Of a DNA stretch of 42,093 bases, positions 1-7,836 are shown piece by piece. A program made the position numbers and the translations under genes. Position 1 is the stretch's first letter, and each line of letters opens with the position of its first letter. The notes under the pieces were generated by a model that worked only from the letters and a program-made list of their open reading frames with translations, had not been told where the DNA came from and made no database searches. This DNA is from an uncultured Bacilli bacterium (GTDB taxonomy: Bacteria; Bacillota_I; Bacilli_A; ML615J-28; CAG-313): NCBI GenBank assembly GCA_949879765.1, contig CATLBQ010000014.1:1-42093 (forward strand), read 5' to 3'.

Positions 1-509
1 TGGTTTTTAGTTTTATTTTAAAATCATTTAATCTGATTTTTATTTTAAACCAAAACCAATAACTTTTAATTTATTATTTATTATTTTTTTCTTTGAATGT
101 TTTTCAACAAAATTTAAAAAGGTGCACGTAAGTTTTTATGTATTTAATTATATATTTATATATTTCCCACAACTTTAGAATCATTTTTTTATTTTTCAAA
201 ACATTTTTGATAGACCAGAATACGTTTTTTGGCTGTAGGAAAAACAGCTGTTTTTTTGATTTTACCCCCTAGGGTGCGAATAATTTTTCGGATTTTTAAC
301 CAATCTTGATTTTTGGTGCGTTTTTTGGCTTTATTTTTCGTTATTTACTTTCTTTTTGATTGCACTTTTCAGTTCAACTTACATTTCACCTAAAACTAGA
401 GTATTTCAAACTTTTTTGACGAAAATATTTTTTTATGTATATATGGTTGTATTTTTTTAATTATCTAAATAAATATTGCATTTTGTTTGAATAAAAAAAG
501 AAACAGTGA
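1..509. other. AT-rich non-coding region upstream of the RHH/ParA pair
   Basis: No convincing gene is visible. The stretch is dominated by T-runs. A 12-bp direct repeat, CGTTTTTTGGCT, occurs at 223-234 and 319-330, and TTGATTTT-like blocks recur around 255, 307 and 357. A short hairpin at 232-248 is listed separately. The repeats could be part of a centromere-like site for the adjacent partition genes, but nothing here proves it. Confidence 0.4.
232..257 (+). terminator. possible intrinsic terminator
   Basis: GCTGT (232-236) pairs with ACAGC (244-248) around a 7-nt loop and is followed by TGTTTTTTT. The stem is short. The overlapping AAAAACAG/CTGTTTTT palindrome at 240-255 makes an alternative fold possible. 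It would stop transcription entering from the left. Confidence 0.4.
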
Positions 510-515
510 TATAAT
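487..515 (+). promoter_or_regulatory. promoter of the RHH-parA operon
   Basis: TTGAAT (487-492) and TATAAT (510-515) are separated by 17 bp. AGGAGGT at 528-534 is a strong ribosome binding site for the ATG at 542. Confidence 0.7.
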
Positions 516-541
516 ACGCATGTAAATAGGAGGTAATATTA

Positions 542-904
542 ATGACACAACAACCAATAAAAAGAAGAAACCCTTTTGAAAGGGTAGTGGAAGAAAAACC
601 CGAGGTAAAAGCACCAACTGCAGCCCCTGAAGTAGAAGATGCGGTGGAAGATGATGTTTTTGTTGAAGATGAGACGGTTATTGTAAAGCCTGTTCGCCAA
701 CAAACTGCTCCGAGACAACAAAGAACCACTACGAGACAGCAGTATTATGTACCAGAAGAGGTTAGACGCGAAAAGTACACTTCAACAATGGAAGTTAGTT
801 TAAAAAGACAGATTAAAATTGTGTGTGCAACACGCGGAATTATGTTTGCAAAGTTTGTTGAAGATGCTTGTAGAGAAAAATTAATAAGGGAGGGAAATAA
901 ATAA
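542..904 (+). CDS. Ribbon-helix-helix partition-type DNA-binding protein (ParA partner)
   Basis: A 120-residue protein. The first ~75 residues are low complexity (Glu/Val, then Arg/Gln/Thr-rich) and probably disordered. Residues ~78-117 look like a ribbon-helix-helix fold: a short strand (STMEVSLK), then two helices ending in FVEDACREKLI. Its TAA overlaps the ATG of the ParA-type ATPase by one base, the usual arrangement of a plasmid or chromosome partition pair, so I infer it binds a centromere-like site and ParA. Strong SD, ATG start. The order (RHH gene first) differs from plasmid parF-parG systems, and there is no ParB/Spo0J-type gene in the window. Function is inferred from fold and neighbour; the family is not firmly identified. 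Confidence 0.65.
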   Translation: MTQQPIKRRNPFERVVEEKPEVKAPTAAPEVEDAVEDDVFVEDETVIVKPVRQQTAPRQQRTTTRQQYYVPEEVRREKYTSTMEVSLKRQIKIVCATRGIMFAKFVEDACREKLIREGNK

Positions 905-1692
905 TGCCAATTATTTCTGCATTTTGTAAAAAAGGTGGTGTTGGTAAGACTACTTTTCTTGGTTATCTTGCTCATTATTATGCCACACAAGGAAAAACTG
1001 TTTTAGTAATTAGTGCAGATGATCAAAATAGTATTTTTAAAATTTTCGGTGTAGATAATTTTGTAACCGAAAAAGATGATGATTTTTTTGAACATCTACT
1101 TGTTGGCGAAAAAGAGCCTCAAGACATTACTTTTGAAGCAAGAATAAATATGTATTTAATGAAAACCTTAAATACAGACAGACTTTCGCTTAATTTAACA
1201 CTTAAAAGGTCAGAAGAAAAGCATTTAAGAGCAATAATTGAAGGTTTTACACAATTTTTTGATTATATTTTTATTGATTTTCCACCTTCAAGTAGTAGAT
1301 TAAGTGAAATTTTACTTGACATCAGTCAGTCTATTTTAATTGTTGTCGGCTTAGACACGCTCGGATTACAAGGATTTTCGAATACAATTCAGTATTTTGT
1401 CGATACTGACATTGATTTAGACAAAATTAGGTACGTTGTACCCGTTGGATACATCAAAGGAAGACGTGCTCCTATGAAGTGTTTGAAGGAGTTGATTGAA
1501 CAAGCTAAAAACCTTACTCCAAAAGCCAAAATTACCACTCCAATTAAGGATAAAGCAGAGATTAAAAATATTCAGTCTGATGGCATTTCTATTTTTGATA
1601 ATCAACCAATGAAAGACCGCTTCCATCAAAAGAATTTTGATGAGATAAAAAAAGACCTTATTTCTTTGTATAATGAACTCAATTTAGACTAA
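904..1692 (+). CDS. parA: ParA/MinD-family ATPase (partition protein)
   Basis: 262 residues, normal for small plasmid-type ParA proteins without an N-terminal HTH. The deviant Walker A motif KKGGVGKTT is at residues ~9-17, with the signature lysine two residues after the start of the motif. A Walker A'-like ISADDQ follows at ~37-42, and the Walker B region is YIFIDFPPS at ~121-129. Such ATPases form dynamic patterns on the nucleoid and move DNA or cargo through a partner protein; the partner here is presumably the RHH protein directly upstream. It is convergent with dnaN, separated by a shared terminator. Its position beside oriC suggests a role in origin segregation, but a mobile-element or plasmid origin is also possible. 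Confidence 0.85.
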   Translation: MPIISAFCKKGGVGKTTFLGYLAHYYATQGKTVLVISADDQNSIFKIFGVDNFVTEKDDDFFEHLLVGEKEPQDITFEARINMYLMKTLNTDRLSLNLTLKRSEEKHLRAIIEGFTQFFDYIFIDFPPSSSRLSEILLDISQSILIVVGLDTLGLQGFSNTIQYFVDTDIDLDKIRYVVPVGYIKGRRAPMKCLKELIEQAKNLTPKAKITTPIKDKAEIKNIQSDGISIFDNQPMKDRFHQKNFDEIKKDLISLYNELNLD

Positions 1693-1700
1693 AAAACAAT

Positions 1701-1727
1701 AAAAAAGCCCATTAACTGGGCTTTTTT
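1701..1727. terminator. bidirectional terminator between parA and dnaN
   Basis: AAAAAAGCCC (1701-1710) pairs with GGGCTTTTTT (1718-1727) around a 7-nt loop. The A-run and T-run on either side let it work for both converging genes. Confidence 0.85.
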
Positions 1728-1740
1728 ATTTCAATTTAGA

Positions 1741-2862
1741 CTAAAAAACACGTACTGGTAAAAGCAATTGCATTAAATTTGAATTTTCTGTTGATTTTAT
1801 CACTGTTGGTTTAATTTCTCCTGTAAAAAAGAAACTGATTTGTTCAGAATCAAACGATCTAATTGCTTCCATCAAATATTTAGTGCTAAATGCAATTTGA
1901 AAATGAATATTGTCAATTTCATTTAATAAAGTAATATCTTCAACAACTTTTCCAATCTCTGATGAATTGGAAGAGATTTCTACTCGATTATTATCGGAAA
2001 AATTAAATTTAACAATGCTTAAATTGTCTAAACTTGTAAATAGTGATGCTCTATCTACTGCATTTAACAATTCATTTTTATTAAATGTGGCCAAAAATAG
2101 CGTTTCTTTAGGAAACAAACTTGTTGTATCTGGATAATTCCCTTCGACTAATCTTGTCACAAAAACCATATTTTTATATTCAAATAAAGCTTTATTATTT
2201 TCTAAATATAATTTCACAAACGTTGAATCATCCTCTAAAATCTTATTTAATTCTTCCAAAGACTTGCTTGGAATATTAACTTGAATTTCAGCTTCTTCAG
2301 CTAGTTTTGAAACTTTTTTAGCTAACCTAAAACTATCCGTAGCAACAATTTCTAAAGTACCATTTTTAGCTTTAAAATTTAGACTTGTTAAAACAATTCT
2401 TGATTCGGATGTTGCGCAAGCAAAGGCGGTTTGTCTGATTATCTTTTTTAACTCTTTACTATCAAAAAGAATTGGTTCAGTTGAAAATGAAAAATTGGTA
2501 GTTGGGTAGTTTGTTTTATCATATGCTATCAATGTAAAATCTGAACGATCTGAAACAATTTGAATTGTTGATTCTTCATATAACGAAAAGTCAACATTTT
2601 TTCCTTCAACCTTTTTAACAATTTCTATAAAGTATTTTCCAGGAACAACACATTCTCCGTCTTCATATAATTTGACTTTTTCATTTTTGGTAAGTTCTAC
2701 TTTTATCGCAATCTCTTTATTTGTTGTAATAAAATAGATTTTTTCATCTCTGACTATAATCTGAATTCCTGTTAAAACAGGCATTGGTGTTTTTTGAGAA
2801 AGACCTTTAGATACAATGGATAATGTATTGGTTAATAATTCTCTTTCTATTGAAAATTTCAT
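1741..2862 (-). CDS. dnaN: DNA polymerase III beta subunit (sliding clamp)
   Basis: 373 residues, the usual length for the beta clamp, a homodimeric ring that tethers DNA polymerase III to DNA. The sequence matches the family end to end: N-terminal MKFSIERELLTNTLSIVSKGL, a central ATDSFRLAKK segment, and the conserved C-terminal LLLPVRVF ending. GAGGT lies about 9 bases before the ATG. It follows dnaA with a 112-bp gap holding DnaA boxes. In most relatives recF and gyrB come next; here dnaN is followed at once by a terminator and the convergent parA gene. Confidence 0.97.
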   Translation of the reverse strand: MKFSIERELLTNTLSIVSKGLSQKTPMPVLTGIQIIVRDEKIYFITTNKEIAIKVELTKNEKVKLYEDGECVVPGKYFIEIVKKVEGKNVDFSLYEESTIQIVSDRSDFTLIAYDKTNYPTTNFSFSTEPILFDSKELKKIIRQTAFACATSESRIVLTSLNFKAKNGTLEIVATDSFRLAKKVSKLAEEAEIQVNIPSKSLEELNKILEDDSTFVKLYLENNKALFEYKNMVFVTRLVEGNYPDTTSLFPKETLFLATFNKNELLNAVDRASLFTSLDNLSIVKFNFSDNNRVEISSNSSEIGKVVEDITLLNEIDNIHFQIAFSTKYLMEAIRSFDSEQISFFFTGEIKPTVIKSTENSNLMQLLLPVRVF

Positions 2863-2900
2863 AATTTGTAACCTCTTATTTATAATTTTTAAATTTATTT

Positions 2901-2932
2901 ACTTATTATTAGTGATGTGGATAAGTGGATAA
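2901..2932. other. oriC: oriC unwinding region: two DnaA boxes plus DnaA-trio
   Basis: A perfect DnaA box (TGTGGATAA, 2916-2924) overlaps a near-perfect one (AGTGGATAA, 2924-2932). Immediately to the left, three in-phase trinucleotides TAT-TAT-TAG (2904-2912) resemble the DnaA-trio described for Bacillus-type origins, leading into a pure A/T stretch (2881-2903) that could be the duplex-unwinding element. A third perfect box, TTATCCACA, lies at 2988-2996 inside the 3' end of dnaA. Confidence 0.8.
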
Positions 2933-2963
2933 CTTTTTTTAAAATATTTTTCTTAGTCCTTAT

Positions 2964-2969
2964 ATTATA
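2964..2969 (-). promoter_or_regulatory. extended -10 promoter for dnaN
   Basis: On the minus strand TGC-TATAAT forms an extended -10 element; a good -35 is not visible. dnaN may also be read from the dnaA promoter. Confidence 0.45.
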
Positions 2970-2974
2970 GCAAA

Positions 2975-4357
2975 TTATTTATTTAATTTATCCACAATAT
3001 TCTTCACATCTAATTGAATGCATTCATCATTTTTTATACCATATTCTATTTTATCTATCGCATGGGCAATGGTAGCATGATCCCTATTTCCTAAACATTC
3101 ACCTATTTTCTTTAATCCAACATTATATTTGGTACGAATTAAATAAATAGCAATGCTTCTTGCATAAACAATATCTTGTTTTCTAGAAGAACCAGATAAT
3201 TCTTTAACATTGATATTAAAATAAGAAGCAACAACACTTTTAACTAGTTCTATGTTTCGACTAGAACCTTCTGTATTTCTTTCTCTTTCAGAAGGGAGAA
3301 TTGATTCTAAGGATGCCATTGCATTTTCAAGGTTATATTTAATATCAAAAGCAACACAATAATTGACAAATCTTCTTAGAGCACCTTCTAGTTCTCTAAT
3401 GTTTTCTTGAAAATTCATTGCAATATATTCTAAAACTTCATCTGGAACATCATTTGGATTTACAATAAGGGTAGATAGTTTGTTTCTTAAAATAGATTTT
3501 CTAAGTTCATGATTAGGTTTTTGAACATCTACTTGCATTCCCCAAGTAAATCTAGATTTTAAGCGATCCATGATGTTTAATTCACTAGCTTTTCGATCAG
3601 AAGTGAGAATGATTTGTTTATTATTTTCAAAAAGATATTCAAATAATTTAAAAAATTCATCTTGTGAACCTTGTCTATCTGCAAGATATTGAATATCATC
3701 AACTAAAAGTACATCAGCAGAACGATAGTATTTGTCAAAAGAATCTGAAATATTGGTGTTTTTTTGATTTTTATTTTTTGATTTAAAATAGTCTTCTACA
3801 AATTGTTGGGCTGTTGTATAAACAATATTGGTGTTGACATTATTCTTTAAAATATAATGTCCTATTGCCATCATTAGATGGGTTTTTCCTAATCCTACAT
3901 CACCAAAAATGTAAAAAGGGTTGATAGTTACATGGGGAGATTCCGCAACTTTCATTGAAAAAATAAAAGCTTCACGATTTGAGACGCCTGTAACAAAATT
4001 ATCAAAAGTATATTCTGGTCTTAAAATACGTTCTCGAATTACTTTTTCACTTGGATCAACCGTTGTTAAAATTGGTGTATTCATTTTCTTTACTTCAGCT
4101 TCTGCATCTTGAGATGTAATAAACTGAAAATACATTTTTTCGGGTGCAATAGTACAAAGGTATTCATTCATTTGTGTCAAATATAATTTAGAGAGTCTAA
4201 ATACTTCTAATTTATTTGAAACAATGAGGTAAATGTTTCCGTTTTCTACTTTGTGTATTTGCTTAATTCCCTCAAATGTATTTTTGTATACTGCAGTAGG
4301 AAGTTCATTCTTTAAATTTTCTTTTACTTTGTCTAGCAATTGATATGCCTGCTCCAT
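2975..4357 (-). CDS. dnaA: Chromosomal replication initiator DnaA
   Basis: 460 residues from the ATG at 4357. I prefer this to an in-frame TTG nine codons upstream because AGAGGTGATG sits just before the ATG. DnaA is the AAA+ protein that binds DnaA boxes and opens oriC. Visible are Walker A GDVGLGKTH, Walker B VLLVDDIQ, the sensor/arginine-finger region (SRFTWG), and the C-terminal domain IV signature NRDHATIAHAIDKI. DnaA boxes lie upstream, downstream and within its 3' end, so autoregulation is likely. The gene is divergent from the unknown membrane protein at 4586 and reads towards dnaN. Confidence 0.98.
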   Translation of the reverse strand: MEQAYQLLDKVKENLKNELPTAVYKNTFEGIKQIHKVENGNIYLIVSNKLEVFRLSKLYLTQMNEYLCTIAPEKMYFQFITSQDAEAEVKKMNTPILTTVDPSEKVIRERILRPEYTFDNFVTGVSNREAFIFSMKVAESPHVTINPFYIFGDVGLGKTHLMMAIGHYILKNNVNTNIVYTTAQQFVEDYFKSKNKNQKNTNISDSFDKYYRSADVLLVDDIQYLADRQGSQDEFFKLFEYLFENNKQIILTSDRKASELNIMDRLKSRFTWGMQVDVQKPNHELRKSILRNKLSTLIVNPNDVPDEVLEYIAMNFQENIRELEGALRRFVNYCVAFDIKYNLENAMASLESILPSERERNTEGSSRNIELVKSVVASYFNINVKELSGSSRKQDIVYARSIAIYLIRTKYNVGLKKIGECLGNRDHATIAHAIDKIEYGIKNDECIQLDVKNIVDKLNK

Positions 4358-4374
4358 AGCATCACCTCTTATAT

Positions 4375-4402
4375 ATGATATCAAAAATTGTTAAAAAAAC
4401 AA
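4375..4402 (-). promoter_or_regulatory. candidate dnaA promoter
   Basis: Minus strand: TTGTTT (4402-4397), 16-bp spacer, TATCAT (4380-4375). The DnaA boxes at 4433-4452 lie upstream of it, which fits autoregulation by DnaA. Confidence 0.45.
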
Positions 4403-4432
4403 AGTAGATAGTAAAAAAAGTTTTCCTCATAG

Positions 4433-4504
4433 TTATCCACATGTTATCCACCATTTTAAAACAAAAGAATAAACATTTTATTCACTTTGTGGATAAGTGG
4501 ATAA
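4433..4504. other. oriC: oriC DnaA-box cluster upstream of dnaA
   Basis: Four DnaA boxes in two back-to-back pairs: TTATCCACA (4433-4441) and TTATCCACC (4444-4452), then, inverted, TGTGGATAA (4488-4496) and AGTGGATAA (4496-4504). Together with the cluster at 2916-2996 this gives a bipartite origin with dnaA in the middle, as in Bacillus subtilis. Confidence 0.88.
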
Positions 4505-4533
4505 AGTGAAAACGACAGTTTAACATATTTAAC

Positions 4534-4562
4534 TTGCCAAAAAAAAAGATTTATGATAAAAT
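4534..4562 (+). promoter_or_regulatory. promoter of the 4586 gene
   Basis: TTGCCA (4534-4539), 17-bp spacer, TAAAAT (4557-4562). AGAGGTG follows as the ribosome binding site. Confidence 0.6.
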
Positions 4563-4585
4563 AATTAAAAATAAAGAGGTGTATT

Positions 4586-5719
4586 ATGAAAAATGGAGTA
4601 TTAAATGCAAAATTTAAAATTTTGATAATAACAGTTTACACTGTTGCAATATTTCTTTTGATAGGTTGTGCTTTTCTATTACAACCATCTAATCGTAGAG
4701 AAAGTTTTTCAAGTTATGGAACGAAACCATATGATGAAAATTTAGGAATTGCTTTAAGAGAAACCGAGGATAGAAAGTCTGTTTTAGAAACATATTCAAG
4801 TTCTAAGCCAGCAGATGTAGAAAGAAAAGCGGGAAAACATGAAAAGTCAACATATAATTTACAGTTAACCCTTGTAAAACTTACAACTAAGGAATTAAAT
4901 AATATAAAAATTATTGTTGCGGCAAGAACAAAAGATGGTGGATATCGCTATGCTGATTATACAACAAATTCAAAATATTTAGGTGCCCAAACGTTTACTT
5001 CAGTGACGACATTTTCTTCTTTTTCCAGTAAAACAATAGAAGAAAAAGAGAAAAACAAATCAACTGTAGATGTAAAGTTTGATGAAACACCAGTAGAATT
5101 TTTCGTTAAAATATTATATACCATAGAAGGAAAAGACAAAATATTAGAATATAAAGTAAGTCCGTTAGATGTAGATTCAAGTACATTTTCAAATTATGAA
5201 AAAAGAAATGTAATTGAAGCAGGAAATGGAAGCGATTCTTTATTTATTAATCCGATGAATGATGTATTTCGTTTTAAAATGTCGAAAACAGAGGTAACTG
5301 AAAATAGTACTATTGATGATATTCATCGTGATACGCTAAAATTAGAATTAAGAACAAACTTACCAGGATTAATTAAATATAAGTACGAATTGGATTATTT
5401 AAGAGAACATCAATTGAAAAAAATAGAAGTGCCAAAAGAAAATGTATGGGATATTAATCCAGAAGTAGCTGAAATGAAATTAGAAGTATGGGGAAAAGTA
5501 GACTCAAAAGACAGTGAATTTTCTAATTATGTGAAATTGTATGCCCTATATGGATTCTTTAGTTCTGAAAGAACAATGTCATTAACAACAGTTACCATTG
5601 ATGAATCTTTAAATTTAAGTGATATTTATATTGTGATGAATGGTCAAATTTATAATGGAACAGTGGATCGAATTCACACTGCTTATCAAATTGATTACAA
5701 AACTCTACCAAACATTTAA
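4586..5719 (+). CDS. Unknown membrane-anchored exported protein
   Basis: 377 residues, not recognised. Residues ~10-33 form one hydrophobic segment that contains a lipobox-like LIGC (Cys28); because hydrophobic residues continue past the Cys it may be a transmembrane anchor rather than a lipoprotein signal. The remaining ~340 residues are hydrophilic, mixed Lys/Glu/Ser/Thr and beta-rich in character, with no motif I know, and are presumably outside the cell. It has its own promoter between oriC and rpmH and stands alone. Adjacency to the origin does not by itself suggest a replication role. Confidence 0.7.
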   Translation: MKNGVLNAKFKILIITVYTVAIFLLIGCAFLLQPSNRRESFSSYGTKPYDENLGIALRETEDRKSVLETYSSSKPADVERKAGKHEKSTYNLQLTLVKLTTKELNNIKIIVAARTKDGGYRYADYTTNSKYLGAQTFTSVTTFSSFSSKTIEEKEKNKSTVDVKFDETPVEFFVKILYTIEGKDKILEYKVSPLDVDSSTFSNYEKRNVIEAGNGSDSLFINPMNDVFRFKMSKTEVTENSTIDDIHRDTLKLELRTNLPGLIKYKYELDYLREHQLKKIEVPKENVWDINPEVAEMKLEVWGKVDSKDSEFSNYVKLYALYGFFSSERTMSLTTVTIDESLNLSDIYIVMNGQIYNGTVDRIHTAYQIDYKTLPNI

Positions 5720-5758
5720 GCAATTTAAAAATAAATATTTAGAAAAAAGCAAATTATA

Positions 5759-5787
5759 TTGACAAATATATCAAAAAGATGTATAAT
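5759..5787 (+). promoter_or_regulatory. strong promoter of rpmH
   Basis: Consensus TTGACA (5759-5764), 17-bp spacer, consensus TATAAT (5782-5787). GGAGGTG precedes the ATG at 5821. Confidence 0.92.
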
Positions 5788-5820
5788 AAATAAGCATGGT
5801 TTTTAATTGGAGGTGCTCAT

Positions 5821-5955
5821 ATGAAAAGAACATACCAACCTAATAAACGTAAACATAGTAAAACTCATGGTTTCCGTGCTCGTATGGCTACAGTAGGCGG
5901 AAGAAAAGTACTAGCGCGTAGACGTTCAAAAGGTAGAGCTGTATTATCAGCATAA
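5821..5955 (+). CDS. rpmH: 50S ribosomal protein L34
   Basis: 44 residues starting [18 protein letters not shown] and ending KGRAVLSA, the complete and nearly invariant L34 sequence, rich in Arg and Lys for binding 23S rRNA. It has a consensus promoter and strong SD. It heads the conserved rpmH-rnpA-yidC-jag-mnmE cluster, with a hairpin between it and rnpA that probably lowers expression of the downstream genes relative to L34. Confidence 0.98.
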   Translation: MKRTYQPNKRKHSKTHGFRARMATVGGRKVLARRRSKGRAVLSA

Positions 5956-5978
5956 ATACACATTTATTATTAAACTTG

Positions 5979-6018
5979 GACCACTTCAGTCAAAAATGTA
6001 AGTGGTCTTTTATTTTTT
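5979..6018 (+). terminator. terminator/attenuator between rpmH and rnpA
   Basis: GACCACTT (5979-5986) pairs with AAGTGGTC (6000-6007) around a 13-nt loop, followed by TTTTATTTTTT. rnpA has no separate clear promoter, so read-through of this hairpin probably feeds rnpA. Confidence 0.8.
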
Positions 6019-6034
6019 AAAATTAGAGGTCAAT

Positions 6035-6400
6035 ATGAAAAAAGAAAATAGAATAAAGAAAAACCATGAAATAGCCTCAATTGTAAATAAAAGAAAAAAA
6101 GTTGTAAATCAAAATTACATTTTATATTATCAGATATCGGAATACGATAAGTTAAGAGTAGCCATTTCTGTATCTAAAAAATACGGACATGCTTTCGAGA
6201 GAAACAAAGCCAAAAGAATTGTAAGAAATATAATAAGAAAATATGTGCATACCATGACAAATTTAGATATTGTTATTGTAATTAAACCACAATCAAAATT
6301 ACAATCATTTGAAGTTTTAGATCATGAATTGAATTTCTTATTTCGATTAATCTTAAGAAAAACACAAGGAGGAAAAAGTGAAATTTTATCAGGATTATAG
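6035..6400 (+). CDS. rnpA: Ribonuclease P protein component
   Basis: 121 residues from the ATG at 6035, preceded by AGAGGT; a longer frame reading from a GTG at 6002 lies in the terminator hairpin and is not used. The protein binds the RNase P RNA and helps process the 5' ends of pre-tRNAs. The family signature RNKAKRIVRNIIRK (about residues 57-70) and the FxxxxKK start region are present. Its 3' end overlaps the start of yidC by 23 bases, so the two are translationally coupled. Confidence 0.95.
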   Translation: MKKENRIKKNHEIASIVNKRKKVVNQNYILYYQISEYDKLRVAISVSKKYGHAFERNKAKRIVRNIIRKYVHTMTNLDIVIVIKPQSKLQSFEVLDHELNFLFRLILRKTQGGKSEILSGL

Positions 6401-7826
6401 AAAAGTATTTTGTCTTGTATTTGTTGTTTTTTTGACATTTTTGACATCTTGTAGCTGTACAGGTTCAAATAAACCGAAAAATAGTTATGCAAAATCAGAA
6501 ACAACCAAAAATAAAATTGAATGGGTAAATGAACAAATAAAAAACAAATCTACAGAAAAAATAGATGCGAAAAAAGCAGAGTTAGAATTATTAGATCAAA
6601 CGATTACCGAAGAAGAAATTCTACAATTGACTAAAGAAGCAGCAATTGAACTTGTAGAAGGTTATGTAGATTATGAAGCAGTTGTATATAAGAAAAAATT
6701 TCAATATCAAGCAGATATTTTAGAACTAAGTATTGTACCACAATATATTCAATATATTGAAAAAGCAACCGTTTCAAAGGATACGGATACACAAGAAGGC
6801 AGTGCTTGGGTTGCTGCAGCAACATATGTTCAAAGTTGTACAGGGGCTTCTAATAAAAATAGCCGTGATATGATTGCATTGATTGAAGGGGATGCGGCTA
6901 ATGATAGCAAAACCAATATCAATGATATTGTTTGTGCTTTTGTATTAAGAGTGGATGAAACGACTACTACGCAAGAAACAGAACCGATTCGTTTTTATAC
7001 AGGTAAAGCGTTTTGGAGTCATTTGTTTAATAATTTATTGGTATTTCCACTAGCTTGGTTAATTTATCAAATATCTAGTTTATTTGGTGGTTTTTATATT
7101 ATTGGTCTATTGGTTATTACTGTGCTTGTGCGAACTGTTGCTTGGCCAATTTATGCAAAAACAAACGATATGTCACTCAAAATGTCATTGATGCAACCAG
7201 AACTTCAAGCAATTCAAGATAAATATGCAACACGTCAAGACGAAAGATCAAAGCAGATGCAACAAATGGAAATGGCTCAATTATACAAAAAATACAAAGT
7301 AGGTATTGGTGGATGTTTGATGCCGTTTTTACAATTCCCAATATTTATGGCTATTTATCGAGCCGTATCTAGAATCCCTTATACAGTTGAGTATGCAGGA
7401 ACTGTCTATTCAAATAACTGGGCGAATGAATTGAATCCAAACTGTTTAGGTATTAATCTTTTTGAAGATAGAACTACTGGGACAGGACAAATGGTAGGCA
7501 TCATCATTTTAATGGTTATTGTTGTTGGGACACAATTTTTAAGCCAATGGCTTTCTCAAAGAAGACAAAAGAAGAATCAAGATGCAGCCCAAGCAGATAT
7601 TCCAGCATATCGTAGAAAATCATATGAACAAACTAAAAATAGTACACAAACTTCTATGAAAATGATGATGTATATGATGATGCTGATGATGGGATTGTTT
7701 GTTTTTACAAGTAAAGCAGGTCTTGGTGTATATTGGTGTATTGGTAACCTTTATTCGATTTTGCAGATGGAAATCAACCACAGAACAAGTGCGAAACGAT
7801 TAGAAAAATTAAAGAAAAGTATTTAG
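6378..7826 (+). CDS. yidC: Membrane protein insertase YidC/OxaA with long extracytoplasmic N-terminal domain
   Basis: 482 residues from GTG 6378, with AAGGAGG just upstream inside rnpA. It inserts proteins into the membrane alone or with SecYEG. A signal peptide with lipobox LTSC (Cys25) is followed by about 185 hydrophilic residues. The YidC core then begins around residue 215 with several transmembrane segments. The core includes the conserved groove arginine in VRTVAWP (~residue 252), the cytoplasmic coiled hairpin (MQPELQAIQDKY) and the GCLMPFLQFPIF and GVYWCIGNLYS segments. Firmicute YidC proteins are usually about 260-290 residues, so the N-terminal domain is an addition of unknown role. 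Followed by jag, as in most relatives. Confidence 0.95.
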   Translation: MKFYQDYRKVFCLVFVVFLTFLTSCSCTGSNKPKNSYAKSETTKNKIEWVNEQIKNKSTEKIDAKKAELELLDQTITEEEILQLTKEAAIELVEGYVDYEAVVYKKKFQYQADILELSIVPQYIQYIEKATVSKDTDTQEGSAWVAAATYVQSCTGASNKNSRDMIALIEGDAANDSKTNINDIVCAFVLRVDETTTTQETEPIRFYTGKAFWSHLFNNLLVFPLAWLIYQISSLFGGFYIIGLLVITVLVRTVAWPIYAKTNDMSLKMSLMQPELQAIQDKYATRQDERSKQMQQMEMAQLYKKYKVGIGGCLMPFLQFPIFMAIYRAVSRIPYTVEYAGTVYSNNWANELNPNCLGINLFEDRTTGTGQMVGIIILMVIVVGTQFLSQWLSQRRQKKNQDAAQADIPAYRRKSYEQTKNSTQTSMKMMMYMMMLMMGLFVFTSKAGLGVYWCIGNLYSILQMEINHRTSAKRLEKLKKSI

Positions 7827-7836
7827 GTGAGGGAAT

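Noticed and set aside
457-729. Minus-strand reading frame of 90 codons over the RHH gene
   Set aside because: Low-complexity Ser/Thr protein that is the antisense shadow of the Glu/Arg-rich RHH gene; no ribosome binding site.
4508-4521. cre-like TGAAAACGACAGTT near oriC
   Set aside because: The second half of the site does not match the consensus; it lies in the A-rich dnaA upstream region and is likely chance.
6002-6034. GTG start for rnpA
   Set aside because: It lies within the rpmH terminator hairpin and lacks an SD; the ATG at 6035 has AGAGGT in place.
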